Notes: generated by a model not told the origin, from the sequence alone. 64,000 nt of DNA from Dehalococcoidia bacterium (GCA_016930935.1 JAFGFT010000072.1:1-64000), one strand, 5' to 3'. Positions 44,278-53,567 are shown, counted from the first letter of the stretch. Numbers and translations are program-made.

Positions 44278-45728
44278 GATTCCTGGTGCGCGTTGGTGCG
44301 CCTGCCTCCTAATTCCCGTTTCAGTATGCCGATGAAAGGTAGGTTGCGGTACTCACCCAGGTAGTCGAGCCCGTATCCGACAACGAATTCATCCGGAATC
44401 TCGAAGCCCACATAGTCGAGCTTCGCGTTCACGAGCCGACGTGCCGGCCGGTCGAGCAGAGAGCACACGCGCAGGCTTGCAGGCTTGTGTGCGGCAAGGT
44501 GCGACATCAGGTAGTTTAGTGTCATTCCCGTGTCCACGATGTCTTCAACCATAAGCACGTGTCTGCCCACAATGGGCGAATCCAGGTCACGGGTTATCTT
44601 CACGACCTCTCCAGCACCGCTGTACTGCGATATGTCCATGTAGTCGACATTCACCGGAACCGAGATGTGTTGCATCAGGTCAGACATGAAACACAGCACG
44701 CCTTTCAAGACCCCAATCAGGACGAGTTTCTCGCCTGCGTAGTCATGAGATATCTTACGGGAGAGGGCGCGCACTCTGCGCTGTATCTGTGTCTGGCTGT
44801 AGAGTACCCTCCCCACACCCTCGACTTTTGACTCTCCCAGCGGCCCGTATCCGTACTTGGATAGGAGCTTCATGAAATCGTTCTTGGTGAGAAGCCTGAT
44901 GTTGATGCCCGGATACTGCTCTCTCAGTCGTCTCACTTTGCGGTTCTTATGGGTGATGAGCGATTGCTTCATCGTGGTGAGTTCCACATACATGTCGAGT
45001 TCGGGAAGGTAGAAGTCCGGGGTGAACATCTGCGAGATACCACTCCCGTTCCACGCGAGCGGGAATGAGCGTGGTTCGTAGAGCCACTCAATCTTGTAGA
45101 AATCGAGAAGATTGGCGAATTCCGCTTCGCTCTCGTGTGCGAACTCAGTGGGCTGCAATTGGCGTGGCGCAATCTGAGAGAGTGCTGAGGCTCTGGCTCC
45201 CATCCCGGCCTTCTGGATCTGGTCCTTAAACTGCACCAGTTTCGCCCGGTCAAGGACCAGTGCGCATAGATGCGCGGATGCTTTAAGAAAGTCCTCTTCG
45301 GCATCAGACAGGGTTCTGGTCTCTTTCGAGTAGACTCTCAACTGGCCGATGGTGTTGTCACCTGGCACGATAGGAGTAGCGGCGATAAACAGGACGTTCT
45401 GTGATTCGGCCACCTCCTGGTGCTGCACTCTCTCATCCGTTGGCGCGTTTGTCACCACAGTGATGTTGCCTTTCAGTGCTTCAGGCAGGCTCTTTCGTGC
45501 ATCGAGGGGGCCCTTTCTCAGATAGAGGTCGCTCAGCCCGTAGGCACCGAGGGTTGTCAGGTATTCCTTTTTCCCATCAAGAAGGAGAACGCGGCAGCCA
45601 TTCATGTCGAGCGCTTTGGCGATGGTCCGGGCGATGGCGTTACACGTACGTCTCAGCGTGAGCCCGGAGTTCGCGATGATGGCAATCTGTTGCAGTCCTG
45701 TGTAGTGGCGTCCCCTGGATGTAGTCAC
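44274..45728 (-). CDS. GAF - PD-(D/E)XK-like - HPRT fusion protein
   Basis: 484 residues with three parts. Residues about 10-162 look like a GAF sensor domain. Residues 196-290 resemble a PD-(D/E)XK nuclease fold of the Vsr/very short patch type: Glu203 in the first helix, the IEWLYEPRSFPL strand, TPDFYLPELDMYVEL with Asp238 and Glu249, then KNRKVRRLREQYP. The usual lysine of ExK is Thr251, so it may be inactive or use Lys261/264. Residues 305-470 are a full HPRT with VEDIVDTGMTL at 394-404. It starts at a GTG with GAAGGGAAA before it. It is followed by a second, ordinary hpt, suggesting this copy is regulatory or specialised. Confidence 0.82.
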   Translation of the reverse strand: MTTSRGRHYTGLQQIAIIANSGLTLRRTCNAIARTIAKALDMNGCRVLLLDGKKEYLTTLGAYGLSDLYLRKGPLDARKSLPEALKGNITVVTNAPTDERVQHQEVAESQNVLFIAATPIVPGDNTIGQLRVYSKETRTLSDAEEDFLKASAHLCALVLDRAKLVQFKDQIQKAGMGARASALSQIAPRQLQPTEFAHESEAEFANLLDFYKIEWLYEPRSFPLAWNGSGISQMFTPDFYLPELDMYVELTTMKQSLITHKNRKVRRLREQYPGINIRLLTKNDFMKLLSKYGYGPLGESKVEGVGRVLYSQTQIQRRVRALSRKISHDYAGEKLVLIGVLKGVLCFMSDLMQHISVPVNVDYMDISQYSGAGEVVKITRDLDSPIVGRHVLMVEDIVDTGMTLNYLMSHLAAHKPASLRVCSLLDRPARRLVNAKLDYVGFEIPDEFVVGYGLDYLGEYRNLPFIGILKRELGGRRTNAHQES

Positions 45729-45749
45729 TTTCCCTTCTTCCTCACCCTG

Positions 45750-48242
45750 CTAGGAGCATTTCGTGTAGCCGCAGGACGTGCAGATACTGCAGCCCTCCTG
45801 GTGGATTAGCGTTCCTCCGCATTCCGGACATTGAGCTGAGAGTCCCTGTGTCCTGGGCGCTTGGCCTGTAGTGGTGCCTTCATCGATGTATTTCTCAAGA
45901 ACGCCGGCTATCGCGTCTGCACATGAGGTGATAGCGTGGCCCTGTTCCCATGAAATGGAAGGACAGCGGATTCCCTTGAGGTTCTTCACTATGGAAGCGA
46001 GGTCAAGTCCACTCCTGAGTGCGTTGGAGATGAGGCGGCTCGTGGCCTCAAGCTGTGCTGCCGCGCAACCACCAGCCTTTCCCAGGGTGGCGAAAGCTTC
46101 ACAGGGTCCATGGTCGTCGAAGTTGATGGTCACATACATGTTGCCGCAGCCTGTGCTGACACGTTCCGTGACACCGCGTGTGACCTTGGGCCTCGAGCGC
46201 GGTCCGATGGACGGTTTCTGCTCAGGCTTCTCCTCTGGCTTCTGGACACCGGTGGTGAGTACCTGGTCGTCTCGGCTGCCGTCCCTGTATATGGTTATTC
46301 CTTTCAGCGCTTCCTTGTATGCAAGAAGATAGACGTTCGCAACGTCTTCTCTGGTAGCATCGTGCGGGAAGTTGACGGTCTTTGACACGGCGCTGTCCGT
46401 GTGTCTCTGGAATGATGCCTGCATCCTGACGTGCCAGTCCGGTGAGATGTCGTAGGCACACACAAACGTGCGCTTCACGTCTTCCGGTATGTCGTCCATT
46501 CCCCTGAGGCTCTTTCCCTCTGCAAGTGCGCGCATCAGGTCGTCCGAGTAGAAACCTTGTTCGCGGGCAACCTGTTCGAACAGCGGGTTGACCTCAAGGA
46601 ACTCTTCCTTGTCGAGGATGTGCCGGACGTACGTAAGACCGAACACGGGCTCGATTCCGCTCGAACAGTTGGCAAGGATGCTCAGGCTCCCTGTCGGCGC
46701 GATGGTGGTTCTCGACGCGTTGCGGTATCGTGGGCCGTTCGGTACGTCGTATGCGCTTCCCGTGAAAGCAGGGAACACACCGCGTTCTGTGGCGAGTTCG
46801 ATAGATGCAGCGTTGGCCGTGCTCTCGACAAACGCCATTACGTCATCGGCCGCAATTAGTGCTTCCTCGCTGTCGTAGGGGATTCCCAGGAGCATGAGCA
46901 TGTCTGCGAAACCCATCAGGCCGAGTCCTATCTTGCGTGTTGACCGCGTCATGTCCCGAATCTCGGGCAGCGGGAATGAATTGACCTCGATGACGTTGTC
47001 GAGAAAACGGACCGCGATGTGTACTACCTCAGCGATTCGCTCGAAGTCTATCTGAGGTGTTGTTCCTGCCGTGCTCACCATGTGCGCAAGATTGATTGAA
47101 CCCAGGTTGCACGACTCATAGGGCAGAAGAGGTTGTTCCCCGCAGGGATTCGTACTCTCGATTTTTCCAAGTTGTGGTGTGGGGTTGTGCCTGTTTATCT
47201 CATCGAGAAAGACCACCCCGGGGTCTCCGCTCAGCCACGCCATATCAACAATCTGGTCAAACAGGTCTTGAGCGCTGACACGCTGAAACACCTCACCGGT
47301 TCTTGGGCTGACGAGTGCAAACTCAGCTCCCTCGCGGACGGCTTGCATGAAGTCGTCACTGACTCCCACAGAGAGGTTGAAGTTTGTCAGGATTCCTGTT
47401 CCCTTCTTGATTGAAATGAAGCGTTGGATGTCGGGATGGTTGACGTTGAGAATGGCCATGTTGGCGCCGCGACGCATGCCGCCTTGCTTGATGACGTCCG
47501 TAGTCTTATCGAACACGTGCATGAAAGAGAGTGGTCCGCTTGCTACGCCACCCGTGCTTCCCACACGGTCCTTCTCCGGGCGGAGGCGCGAGAAGGAGAA
47601 TCCGGTGCCTCCTCCGCTCTTGTGAATCAGTGCAGTATGCTTGACGGCGTCGAATATGGACTCCATTGAGTCTTCTACAGGGAGTACAAAACAGGCTGAC
47701 AGTTGCCCCAGTTCCCTCCCTGCATTCATCAACGTCGGAGAGTTGGGCAGAAAGTCGAGGTTCGTCATCAGGTCATAGAACTGCTCTTCCCACGCTGCTA
47801 CGTCTGCCTTCGGATTGAGGGCAACTTCGGCACTGGCAATATGGTGCGCAACGCGCCGGAACATCGCTGCTGGAGTCTCGGCGGCTTTGCCATCTGCGTC
47901 TTTGGCGAGGTAGCGTCTCTCGAGGACTCGCAGTGCGTTGTCTGAAAGATGGAGTTCTGAGTCTTTCTCAACTGCATGGTAGGTCGGGAGGACTTTGAGA
48001 GGGGGCCTGGGGACGGCAGGAGAAGGTGGTCGTTTGTGGTGCCGTTCTTTCTCCGCAGGCACGAGTGCCTCCATTCCGGGCAGCGGCTGGGCAACTCCAA
48101 GATTCTGACTGACTTTCTCGGCGAATTGCTCCAGCACTTTGCGGTCGTTGACCCCGACGGATTCTGCCGCGGAGAAGACAGCTCTGGCGATATTCTGCTC
48201 GGTTACGGTGGAATCCGTCTCGGTTCGTTTCTGGCGTGCCAT
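45750..48242 (-). CDS. nrdJ: Adenosylcobalamin-dependent ribonucleotide reductase (class II)
   Basis: About 830 residues. It makes deoxyribonucleotides with coenzyme B12 and needs no oxygen. It has the SACFVLPVEDSMESIFD segment with the redox Cys, the NPCGEQPLLPYESCNLGSIN active-site block carrying the thiyl-radical Cys and Glu, and APTGSLSILANCSSGIEP. A C-terminal TSCGYTKCS zinc-ribbon tail is typical of NrdJ. The frame is open to 48302; the ATG at 48242 is preferred because the earlier one lies inside nrdR. It follows nrdR, whose product probably represses it. Confidence 0.95.
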   Translation of the reverse strand: MARQKRTETDSTVTEQNIARAVFSAAESVGVNDRKVLEQFAEKVSQNLGVAQPLPGMEALVPAEKERHHKRPPSPAVPRPPLKVLPTYHAVEKDSELHLSDNALRVLERRYLAKDADGKAAETPAAMFRRVAHHIASAEVALNPKADVAAWEEQFYDLMTNLDFLPNSPTLMNAGRELGQLSACFVLPVEDSMESIFDAVKHTALIHKSGGGTGFSFSRLRPEKDRVGSTGGVASGPLSFMHVFDKTTDVIKQGGMRRGANMAILNVNHPDIQRFISIKKGTGILTNFNLSVGVSDDFMQAVREGAEFALVSPRTGEVFQRVSAQDLFDQIVDMAWLSGDPGVVFLDEINRHNPTPQLGKIESTNPCGEQPLLPYESCNLGSINLAHMVSTAGTTPQIDFERIAEVVHIAVRFLDNVIEVNSFPLPEIRDMTRSTRKIGLGLMGFADMLMLLGIPYDSEEALIAADDVMAFVESTANAASIELATERGVFPAFTGSAYDVPNGPRYRNASRTTIAPTGSLSILANCSSGIEPVFGLTYVRHILDKEEFLEVNPLFEQVAREQGFYSDDLMRALAEGKSLRGMDDIPEDVKRTFVCAYDISPDWHVRMQASFQRHTDSAVSKTVNFPHDATREDVANVYLLAYKEALKGITIYRDGSRDDQVLTTGVQKPEEKPEQKPSIGPRSRPKVTRGVTERVSTGCGNMYVTINFDDHGPCEAFATLGKAGGCAAAQLEATSRLISNALRSGLDLASIVKNLKGIRCPSISWEQGHAITSCADAIAGVLEKYIDEGTTTGQAPRTQGLSAQCPECGGTLIHQEGCSICTSCGYTKCS

Positions 48243-48271
48243 GTGGTGCGCTGCCTCTCTTCTTGTTCTTG

Positions 48272-48766
48272 TTAGCGATGGCTCTGCAGTGGGCTCTCGC
48301 ATGGCGCCTGCTGTGCTTTGTCGTTGCTGGACAGGCTTTCGAGTGCGTCCTTCAGGGCTCCAATGTCGGTGAACTCGCGATAGACGCTCGCGAAGCGAAT
48401 GTAGGCAATGTGGTCCAGGCTGGCCAGCTGAGTCATGGCGAGGTCACCAATCGCCGTGCTGCTGATTTCCGCCCGGCCGGAATTGAGGAGAGACTCCTCA
48501 ATGGCACTCACGAGCTTGTCTACTGAACCCGCGGGGAGAGGGCGTTTCTCGCAGGCTTTCCTCATGCCCGCGGCGAGCTTGTGGGAGTCGAATTCTTCCC
48601 GGCGGCCATCCTTCTTGACGACATAGAAGGCGTGAGCCTGTACTCGCTCAGAGGTGGAAAACCGGATTCCGCATGCGGAGCACACGCGTCTTCGCCTCAC
48701 TTCTCCCTCAAGGCTGCGTGAGTCTACAACACGGGACTCCGATGCGCCGCAATACGGGCACTTCAT
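48272..48766 (-). CDS. nrdR: Transcriptional repressor NrdR
   Basis: 164 residues. The N-terminal zinc ribbon starts MKCPYCGASESRVVDSR with the second pair in RRRRVCSACGIRFST, followed by an ATP-cone domain (VKKDGRREEFDSHKLAAGM). NrdR senses ATP/dATP and represses ribonucleotide reductase genes. The ATG at 48766 is chosen over one 9 bases upstream because AGGGGGTG lies six bases before it. It is directly upstream of nrdJ. Confidence 0.96.
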   Translation of the reverse strand: MKCPYCGASESRVVDSRSLEGEVRRRRVCSACGIRFSTSERVQAHAFYVVKKDGRREEFDSHKLAAGMRKACEKRPLPAGSVDKLVSAIEESLLNSGRAEISSTAIGDLAMTQLASLDHIAYIRFASVYREFTDIGALKDALESLSSNDKAQQAPCESPLQSHR

Positions 48767-48800
48767 GCAGAACACCCCCTACAACTTGTGGCTTGTGGCC

Positions 48801-48829
48801 ATTCTAGCACCACATATAGGGTGTTTCAT
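48801..48829 (-). promoter_or_regulatory. nrdR-nrdJ promoter with a possible NrdR box
   Basis: TTTCAT complement ATGAAA (48824-48829) and TAGAAT (48801-48806) are 17 bases apart on the minus strand. The 16-base ACACCCTATATGTGGT (48809-48824) lies across the spacer and matches the recalled NrdR box consensus at 11 of 16 positions. The usual second box was not found. Confidence 0.5.
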
Positions 48830-48833
48830 AATG

Positions 48834-48871
48834 AAGAAGGGGAGGATGGCATATGCCATCCTCCCCTTCTT
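48834..48871 (-). terminator. Perfect 38-base palindrome after ftsZ
   Basis: AAGAAGGGGAGGATGGCAT and its exact complement, six bases after the ftsZ stop. It can form a 17-bp stem with a small loop. No T-run of note follows on the minus strand. It separates ftsAZ from the nrdR promoter. Confidence 0.8.
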
Positions 48872-48877
48872 GAAGGT

Positions 48878-50002
48878 CTATTGCCAGGAAAGCCGTGAAG
48901 GCTCGGGTTTCACATCTCCCCTCATAGCCTGTGTCAGTTGACCACTGCTGTGGTGCTGGCCGCGGCGCAGGAAGGAAGGTACATCGAGACTCTCGCCACC
49001 ACCCTTCATCAGCCGGCGCAGTTCCTCGGTGTCGGGTGAGCCCTTGCCGTACTGGCTCGTGAAGCCTGTCGCGATGACGGTTATCTTGATGTCCGCATCC
49101 ATCTTCGGGTCGAACACAACGCCGAAAATGATGTTGGCCCGTGGGTCAACCGCATCACTGATGACACTGGCTGCCTCGTTGCACTCGAAGAGCGTCAAAC
49201 TGGGTCCGCCGGTGATGTTGAACAGCACGCCCTTGGCTCCGGTAACCTGCGCGTCCAGAAGAGGACTGGCGAGTGCAGCCTTTGCCGCGTCGACTGCCCT
49301 GTTCTGGCCGGTGCCTCGTCCTACGGACATCCAGGCGGGGCCTGCGTTCCGCATGACGGATTTGATGTCTGCGAAGTCAAGGTTGATGAGGCCAGGGACT
49401 GTGACGACTTCGGAGATTGCCTGGACACCAAGGAGAAGGGCGTCGTCAGCCATCCTGAAAGCCGAGTCTACAGTGGTCTTGTTGTCACAGAGCTGAAGGA
49501 GTCTGTCATTCGGGATAATGATGAGTGTGTCTACCTTATCGGTTAGGTTGAGAATACCCTCTTCAGCTACCTCTGAGCGGTGTCCACCCTCGAATTTGAA
49601 GGGCTTGGTGACCACGCCGATGGTGAGAGCTCCAGACTCTTTGGCAATCTCAGCGACCACGGGGATGCCGCCGGTTCCGGTGCCGCCACCCATACCTGCG
49701 GCGACGAAAACCATGTCGGCTCCCTCTACGACTTCCTGAATCGTCTGTTTGCTCTCTTCTGCGGCTTTGCCACCTACTCTGTGGTCACCGCCGGCGCCAA
49801 GGCCGCGGGTGAGTTTCTCACCGAGCTGGACGCGGGTCGAAGCCTCGGCCAGTGCGAGAGCCTGGGCATCAGTGTTCATGACGATGAACTCGACGCCTCT
49901 GATATCCTCTCGGATCATTCGATTGATTGCGTTGGTGCCACCGCCCCCGATGCCGATCGCCTTGATCCTTGCCGGAGCGGGTGTATAAGTTGTCTTAGCC
50001 AT
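48878..50002 (-). CDS. ftsZ: Cell division protein FtsZ
   Basis: 374 residues. [15 protein letters not shown] (15-30) and the tubulin signature [11 protein letters not shown] near 110 bind GTP, and the T7 loop is intact ([12 protein letters not shown]). After a linker, the C-terminal conserved peptide DVPSFLRR is present at about 338-345, followed by about 24 further residues. It forms the division ring. It is 41 bases downstream of ftsA. Confidence 0.97.
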   Translation of the reverse strand: MAKTTYTPAPARIKAIGIGGGGTNAINRMIREDIRGVEFIVMNTDAQALALAEASTRVQLGEKLTRGLGAGGDHRVGGKAAEESKQTIQEVVEGADMVFVAAGMGGGTGTGGIPVVAEIAKESGALTIGVVTKPFKFEGGHRSEVAEEGILNLTDKVDTLIIIPNDRLLQLCDNKTTVDSAFRMADDALLLGVQAISEVVTVPGLINLDFADIKSVMRNAGPAWMSVGRGTGQNRAVDAAKAALASPLLDAQVTGAKGVLFNITGGPSLTLFECNEAASVISDAVDPRANIIFGVVFDPKMDADIKITVIATGFTSQYGKGSPDTEELRRLMKGGGESLDVPSFLRRGQHHSSGQLTQAMRGDVKPEPSRLSWQ

Positions 50003-50043
50003 TTCTACCTCCTAAGTCTTTGCAACTTGTCGCCACTCTGCAG

Positions 50044-51270
50044 CTATCCATGGAAGAGCTTTCGCAACATTCGGGAAATACCGCCGAACATGCTGGTGCG
50101 CTTGCTCTGCCATGCGGAAGGCTCTCGGTTGCGTGCCTGCCACAGAATGAGTCCCAGCGTTGTCGCGTAAGCAGAGTCACGCAGGATGTCAGTGATTCCA
50201 TAGACGCCACTGCCAAGTGGCGCGCCCTTCCGAACGGGCATCTTGAGTTGGCCCTTGCCCAACTCAACCAATCCATCGAGGTTGGCTGTACCACCGGTGA
50301 GAACTAGCCCGCAGGGTGCGAGTCTCTGGTAGTCGGTGGTCGGCAGCTCCAGGAGAATCAACTCGTAGAGTTCCTCCATTCTTGAACGAACGATGTCGCA
50401 GAGTTCTCTGTACGAACCGGCGTGGCCGTTTTCAATGCCCGTCAGTTCTGTCTCTCTGCCGGTGTCAAGACCGGGAGTCACGTTGCCGTAGGTCTTCTTC
50501 ATTCGCTCCGCTACGTGGAACGGAAGGCCAAGGCCTATGGCGATGTCACTTGTTATCTGGTAGCCGGCGACCGGTATGATGGCTGTGTGGTAGATATCGC
50601 CATCCTTGAAGACGGCGATGTCTGTGGTGCCACCTCCGAGGTCGGCCATGATGATGCCGCTCTCGCGCTCTTGTGGGGTGAGGACTGCCTCGCCACTGGC
50701 CAGAGGCTCAAGGACCAGGTCTTCAACCTGTACCCCTATGCTTCTGATGACCTTCACCAGATTCTGGACTGAGGACACTGAGGCTGTGATGATGTGCGTC
50801 TCAACGTCGAGTCGCGTGCCGTGCATCCCCACGGGTTGCTTGACGCGCTCTTCTCCGTCGAGTGTGTAGTAGCGCGGGATTGCATGCAACAGCTTCTTGC
50901 CCTCAGGCACTGTCACACTCTTGGAGGCAGCAAGGACTCTTCGCAGGTCATCGGAACGAACGAGACGGTCGGCTCGTGGTATCGCTACCACTCCCTTGTT
51001 GTTAATGCTACTGATGTGTCGCCCAGTCACTCCGACGAATACCGAGTCGACGCGCGTCCCACTAATCTTCTGCGCTTCCTGGATCGACGTGGCGATTGCT
51101 TCCTTCGCCTCATCCATGTTGACGACGATTCCCTTGTGCAGCCCATGACTGGGCACAACGCCAACACCAAGAATCTCGATGTCGTCCTGACTCCTGACAT
51201 TCGCCACGATAGTGGCTATCTTTGTGGTTCCCACATCAATAGCGGAAATGATCCCTTTGGTCATTTTCAC
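50044..51270 (-). CDS. ftsA: Cell division protein FtsA
   Basis: 408 residues of the actin/Hsp70 fold. IISAIDVGTTKIATIV (8-23) is the phosphate 1 motif, IMADLGGGTTDIAVF near 205 the phosphate 2 motif, and VLTGGTANLDGL near 335 the adenosine motif. A C-terminal amphipathic helix (ISRMLRKLFHG) should anchor it to the membrane. It tethers FtsZ. It lies 38 bases after rsmH with no ftsL, ftsI or mur genes between, unlike walled bacteria. Confidence 0.96.
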   Translation of the reverse strand: MKMTKGIISAIDVGTTKIATIVANVRSQDDIEILGVGVVPSHGLHKGIVVNMDEAKEAIATSIQEAQKISGTRVDSVFVGVTGRHISSINNKGVVAIPRADRLVRSDDLRRVLAASKSVTVPEGKKLLHAIPRYYTLDGEERVKQPVGMHGTRLDVETHIITASVSSVQNLVKVIRSIGVQVEDLVLEPLASGEAVLTPQERESGIIMADLGGGTTDIAVFKDGDIYHTAIIPVAGYQITSDIAIGLGLPFHVAERMKKTYGNVTPGLDTGRETELTGIENGHAGSYRELCDIVRSRMEELYELILLELPTTDYQRLAPCGLVLTGGTANLDGLVELGKGQLKMPVRKGAPLGSGVYGITDILRDSAYATTLGLILWQARNREPSAWQSKRTSMFGGISRMLRKLFHG

Positions 51271-51308
51271 CTCCTAAGATTATGGTCGTCACTCGAACGC
51301 ACGTGTTC

Positions 51309-52205
51309 TCACGCGATACGTTCAGCAACTCGGAGTCGCGCACTGCGACTGCGTGGATTGGAGTGACTCTCCAACGTAGTAGGTCGGATGACCTTCTTCG
51401 TAATGAGCGCGAAGGCGTTGTCGGCGGCCTTCCCGCGCATGAACTGCTTCACGATGCGGTCTTCCAGAGAATGGTAGCTGAGCACAACCAGTCTGCCCTG
51501 TGAGCGTAGAAGGCTCACAGTCTGGTCTAGTCCCAGCGCAAGACTCTCGAGTTCCTTGTTGACCGCAATGCGAAGAGCCATGAATGTGCGGGTCGCAGGG
51601 TGGATTCTTCCACGCCTGTTCCCGAGGACCTGCTGCACCAGGTGCGCAAGTCGTAATGTGGACAGGATTGGCCGGTTCTGGACAATCCTGTGCGCGATTT
51701 GTCGAGAGTACCGTTCTTCACCGTACTCCCAGAGGATGCGAGCTATCTCTTGCTCGCTATAGCTATTGACGATGTCTGCAGCGCTCACCCCTTCATTTGT
51801 GTCAAAACGCATGTCGAGTGGAGCTTCACGCTGGAAGCTGAAACCGCGGTCCGCGGAATCCAGCTGCATCGAGGATATCCCGAGGTCGAAAAATATGCCG
51901 TCGGTTGAGTTGAAGCCCTTCTCGCGGCAGATTTCTCCGAGATGGGAGAAATTGCCCTGTGCGGCGGTGAAGGACTCACCGAATTCTGAGAGTGTCTTCT
52001 GTGCCAGTTCAATGGCCGAGGAGTCTGCGTCTATGCCGAGGAGGCGGCCCGATGGCTGAATCCGCTCAAGTATGGCACGAGAGTGTCCGCCTGCCCCCAA
52101 TGTGCAATCAACGTACGTGCCGCCCGGATGAGTCCGCAATCCTTCCATAACCTCAGTCACCATTACGGGGACATGGGGGGCCAGCGACTCTGTGTCGTTG
52201 CTCAA
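51309..52205 (-). CDS. rsmH: 16S rRNA (cytosine-1402 N4) methyltransferase
   Basis: About 298 residues. HVPVMVTEVMEGL starts the domain, DCTLGAGGHSRAIL is the SAM site, and RGFSFQREAPLDMRFD is the family signature near 125. The frame is open to 52271. The TTG at 52205 is preferred because it overlaps the mraZ stop as TTGA and has GGGAGGA just upstream. It methylates C1402 of 16S rRNA. Confidence 0.95.
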   Translation of the reverse strand: MSNDTESLAPHVPVMVTEVMEGLRTHPGGTYVDCTLGAGGHSRAILERIQPSGRLLGIDADSSAIELAQKTLSEFGESFTAAQGNFSHLGEICREKGFNSTDGIFFDLGISSMQLDSADRGFSFQREAPLDMRFDTNEGVSAADIVNSYSEQEIARILWEYGEERYSRQIAHRIVQNRPILSTLRLAHLVQQVLGNRRGRIHPATRTFMALRIAVNKELESLALGLDQTVSLLRSQGRLVVLSYHSLEDRIVKQFMRGKAADNAFALITKKVIRPTTLESHSNPRSRSARLRVAERIA

Positions 52206-52627
52206 CTTCCTCCCAGGCCTTCCAGTATCTGTTCCGCCTGTTCTTCGGAAGCAGACTTTTCTGCCTTCCAAAGGTCTTCATTCCAGAGTTCTACGGATTG
52301 GTTCACTCCTACGACAACAACGCTCTCCCCGATCTCTGCATGCAGGCGCAGGGGTAGCGGTAGCGCTATTCTTCCTTGCTTGTCGAATGCAGCCGAAAAC
52401 GCCGTTCCGAACACGGCTCTGTTGAGCTTGCGCTGACTCGTCGATGTCACGGCTTTGGCTGCCAGTTCATCTGCGAGTCGCTTCCATTCTGCGAGGGGAT
52501 ACACCCTGATACATTTCTCCGAGCCCTTCGTCAGCACGACGGTATCTCGCATGTCCCGGCGGAACTTGGGAGGTAGAGGCACTCTTCCTTTGTCGTCTAG
52601 TTTGTAGACATGCTCTCCAAAGAACAT
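52202..52627 (-). CDS. mraZ: Transcriptional regulator MraZ
   Basis: 141 residues with two SpoVT/AbrB-like repeats: [19 protein letters not shown] near the start, and [21 protein letters not shown] in the second half. MraZ regulates the division cluster by binding short repeats near its own start; such repeats are present upstream. It heads mraZ-rsmH-ftsA-ftsZ. Confidence 0.96.
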   Translation of the reverse strand: MFFGEHVYKLDDKGRVPLPPKFRRDMRDTVVLTKGSEKCIRVYPLAEWKRLADELAAKAVTSTSQRKLNRAVFGTAFSAAFDKQGRIALPLPLRLHAEIGESVVVVGVNQSVELWNEDLWKAEKSASEEQAEQILEGLGGS

Positions 52628-52650
52628 CCCAATCTCCCCCTTCAGGGTTT

Positions 52651-52680
52651 TTTGTTCCCTTTCTCCCCACTTTTCCCCAC
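52651..52680 (-). promoter_or_regulatory. MraZ operator repeats
   Basis: Three 10-base direct repeats run in tandem on the minus strand: GTGGGGAAAA, GTGGGGAGAA and AGGGAACAAA. Their spacing of 10 matches MraZ operators, where the octamer contacts TGGG-type repeats on one face. They lie just downstream of the -10 and before the mraZ ATG. Confidence 0.75.
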
Positions 52681-52685
52681 GACAC

Positions 52686-52715
52686 TATTTAAGAACTTCG
52701 CATACTGTTTGTCAA
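52686..52715 (-). promoter_or_regulatory. Promoter of the mraZ cluster
   Basis: TTGACA (52710-52715) and TAAATA (52686-52691) are 18 bases apart (17 to an alternative TTAAAT), minus strand. The MraZ repeats begin six bases after the -10. Confidence 0.75.
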
Positions 52716-52782
52716 GTCCCCGCGCATCACCAGATGGTCATGGGGTCGAACGAGGCACCGAATTCATTTCTGCCTCTGTCTG

Positions 52783-52791
52783 TGGTAAAAT
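52783..52791 (+). promoter_or_regulatory. Extended -10 promoter of trmD
   Basis: TGG-TAAAAT lies 35 bases before the trmD ATG at 52827. It belongs to the recurring TGG-TAnAAT form in this window; no clear -35. Confidence 0.5.
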
Positions 52792-52826
52792 CTTCAGCTT
52801 GGTGGCAACTACTGTGCGGTGCTCTT

Positions 52827-53567
52827 ATGCGTATAGATATCCTTTGTCTGTTTCCGGAGATGTTTGTGTCTCCCTTCAGTCACAGCATTGTGAAGAGGGC
52901 AGAGGATAACGGGTTCGTTAAGGTTGTTACTCACAACATAAGGGACTACACACATGACAGGCACGGCACGGCCGATGACTATCCTTATGGTGGGGGCGCC
53001 GGCATGGTGCTCAAGCCGGAGCCGATTTTCGAGGCATGTGAAGACATCGGGCAGTTGACGGGTGTCGGGAATATCCCGACAATCCTGTTGACGCCTCAGG
53101 GCAGGCCATTTACCCAGCGGATTGCTGCCGAGCTTGCGGCTCAACCCCAGTTGATGTTCATCTGTGGTCACTACGAAGGTGTGGACGAGAGGGTGGCTGA
53201 GCATATAGTGACGGATGAACTCAGTATCGGTGACTACGTGCTCACTGGTGGCGAGATTGCAGCCATGGTGGTGGTAGATTCGGTTGTGAGGTTGATACCG
53301 GGCGTTCTGGGCTCGGATGAGTCCGCGGCGGATGACTCACATTCGGAGGGCTTGCTTGAATATCCGCAGTATACGCGTCCGGAGCAGTTTCGGGAGTGGA
53401 GTGTGCCGCCGATACTGCTTTCCGGTAATCATGGTGAAATCGCAGCGTGGAGGCGTCGCCAGTCTCTCTTGCGGACTGCGTTGAGGCGGCCAGATCTGCT
53501 GGACAAACTTACTTTGACAGACAAGGAGCTAGCATGGATATCAGACAGCTTATCGAGCCAAAGGTGA
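52827..53567 (+). CDS. trmD: tRNA (guanine-N1-)-methyltransferase
   Basis: 246 residues, SPOUT family. [13 protein letters not shown] begins the domain, [16 protein letters not shown] near 51 and the trefoil-knot segments [13 protein letters not shown] and [13 protein letters not shown] (100-140) bind SAM. It methylates G37 of tRNAs. The frame is open to 52734, but homologues start at this ATG. It overlaps rplS by 34 bases; rpsP and rimM, often upstream, are absent here. Confidence 0.96.
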   Translation: MRIDILCLFPEMFVSPFSHSIVKRAEDNGFVKVVTHNIRDYTHDRHGTADDYPYGGGAGMVLKPEPIFEACEDIGQLTGVGNIPTILLTPQGRPFTQRIAAELAAQPQLMFICGHYEGVDERVAEHIVTDELSIGDYVLTGGEIAAMVVVDSVVRLIPGVLGSDESAADDSHSEGLLEYPQYTRPEQFREWSVPPILLSGNHGEIAAWRRRQSLLRTALRRPDLLDKLTLTDKELAWISDSLSSQR

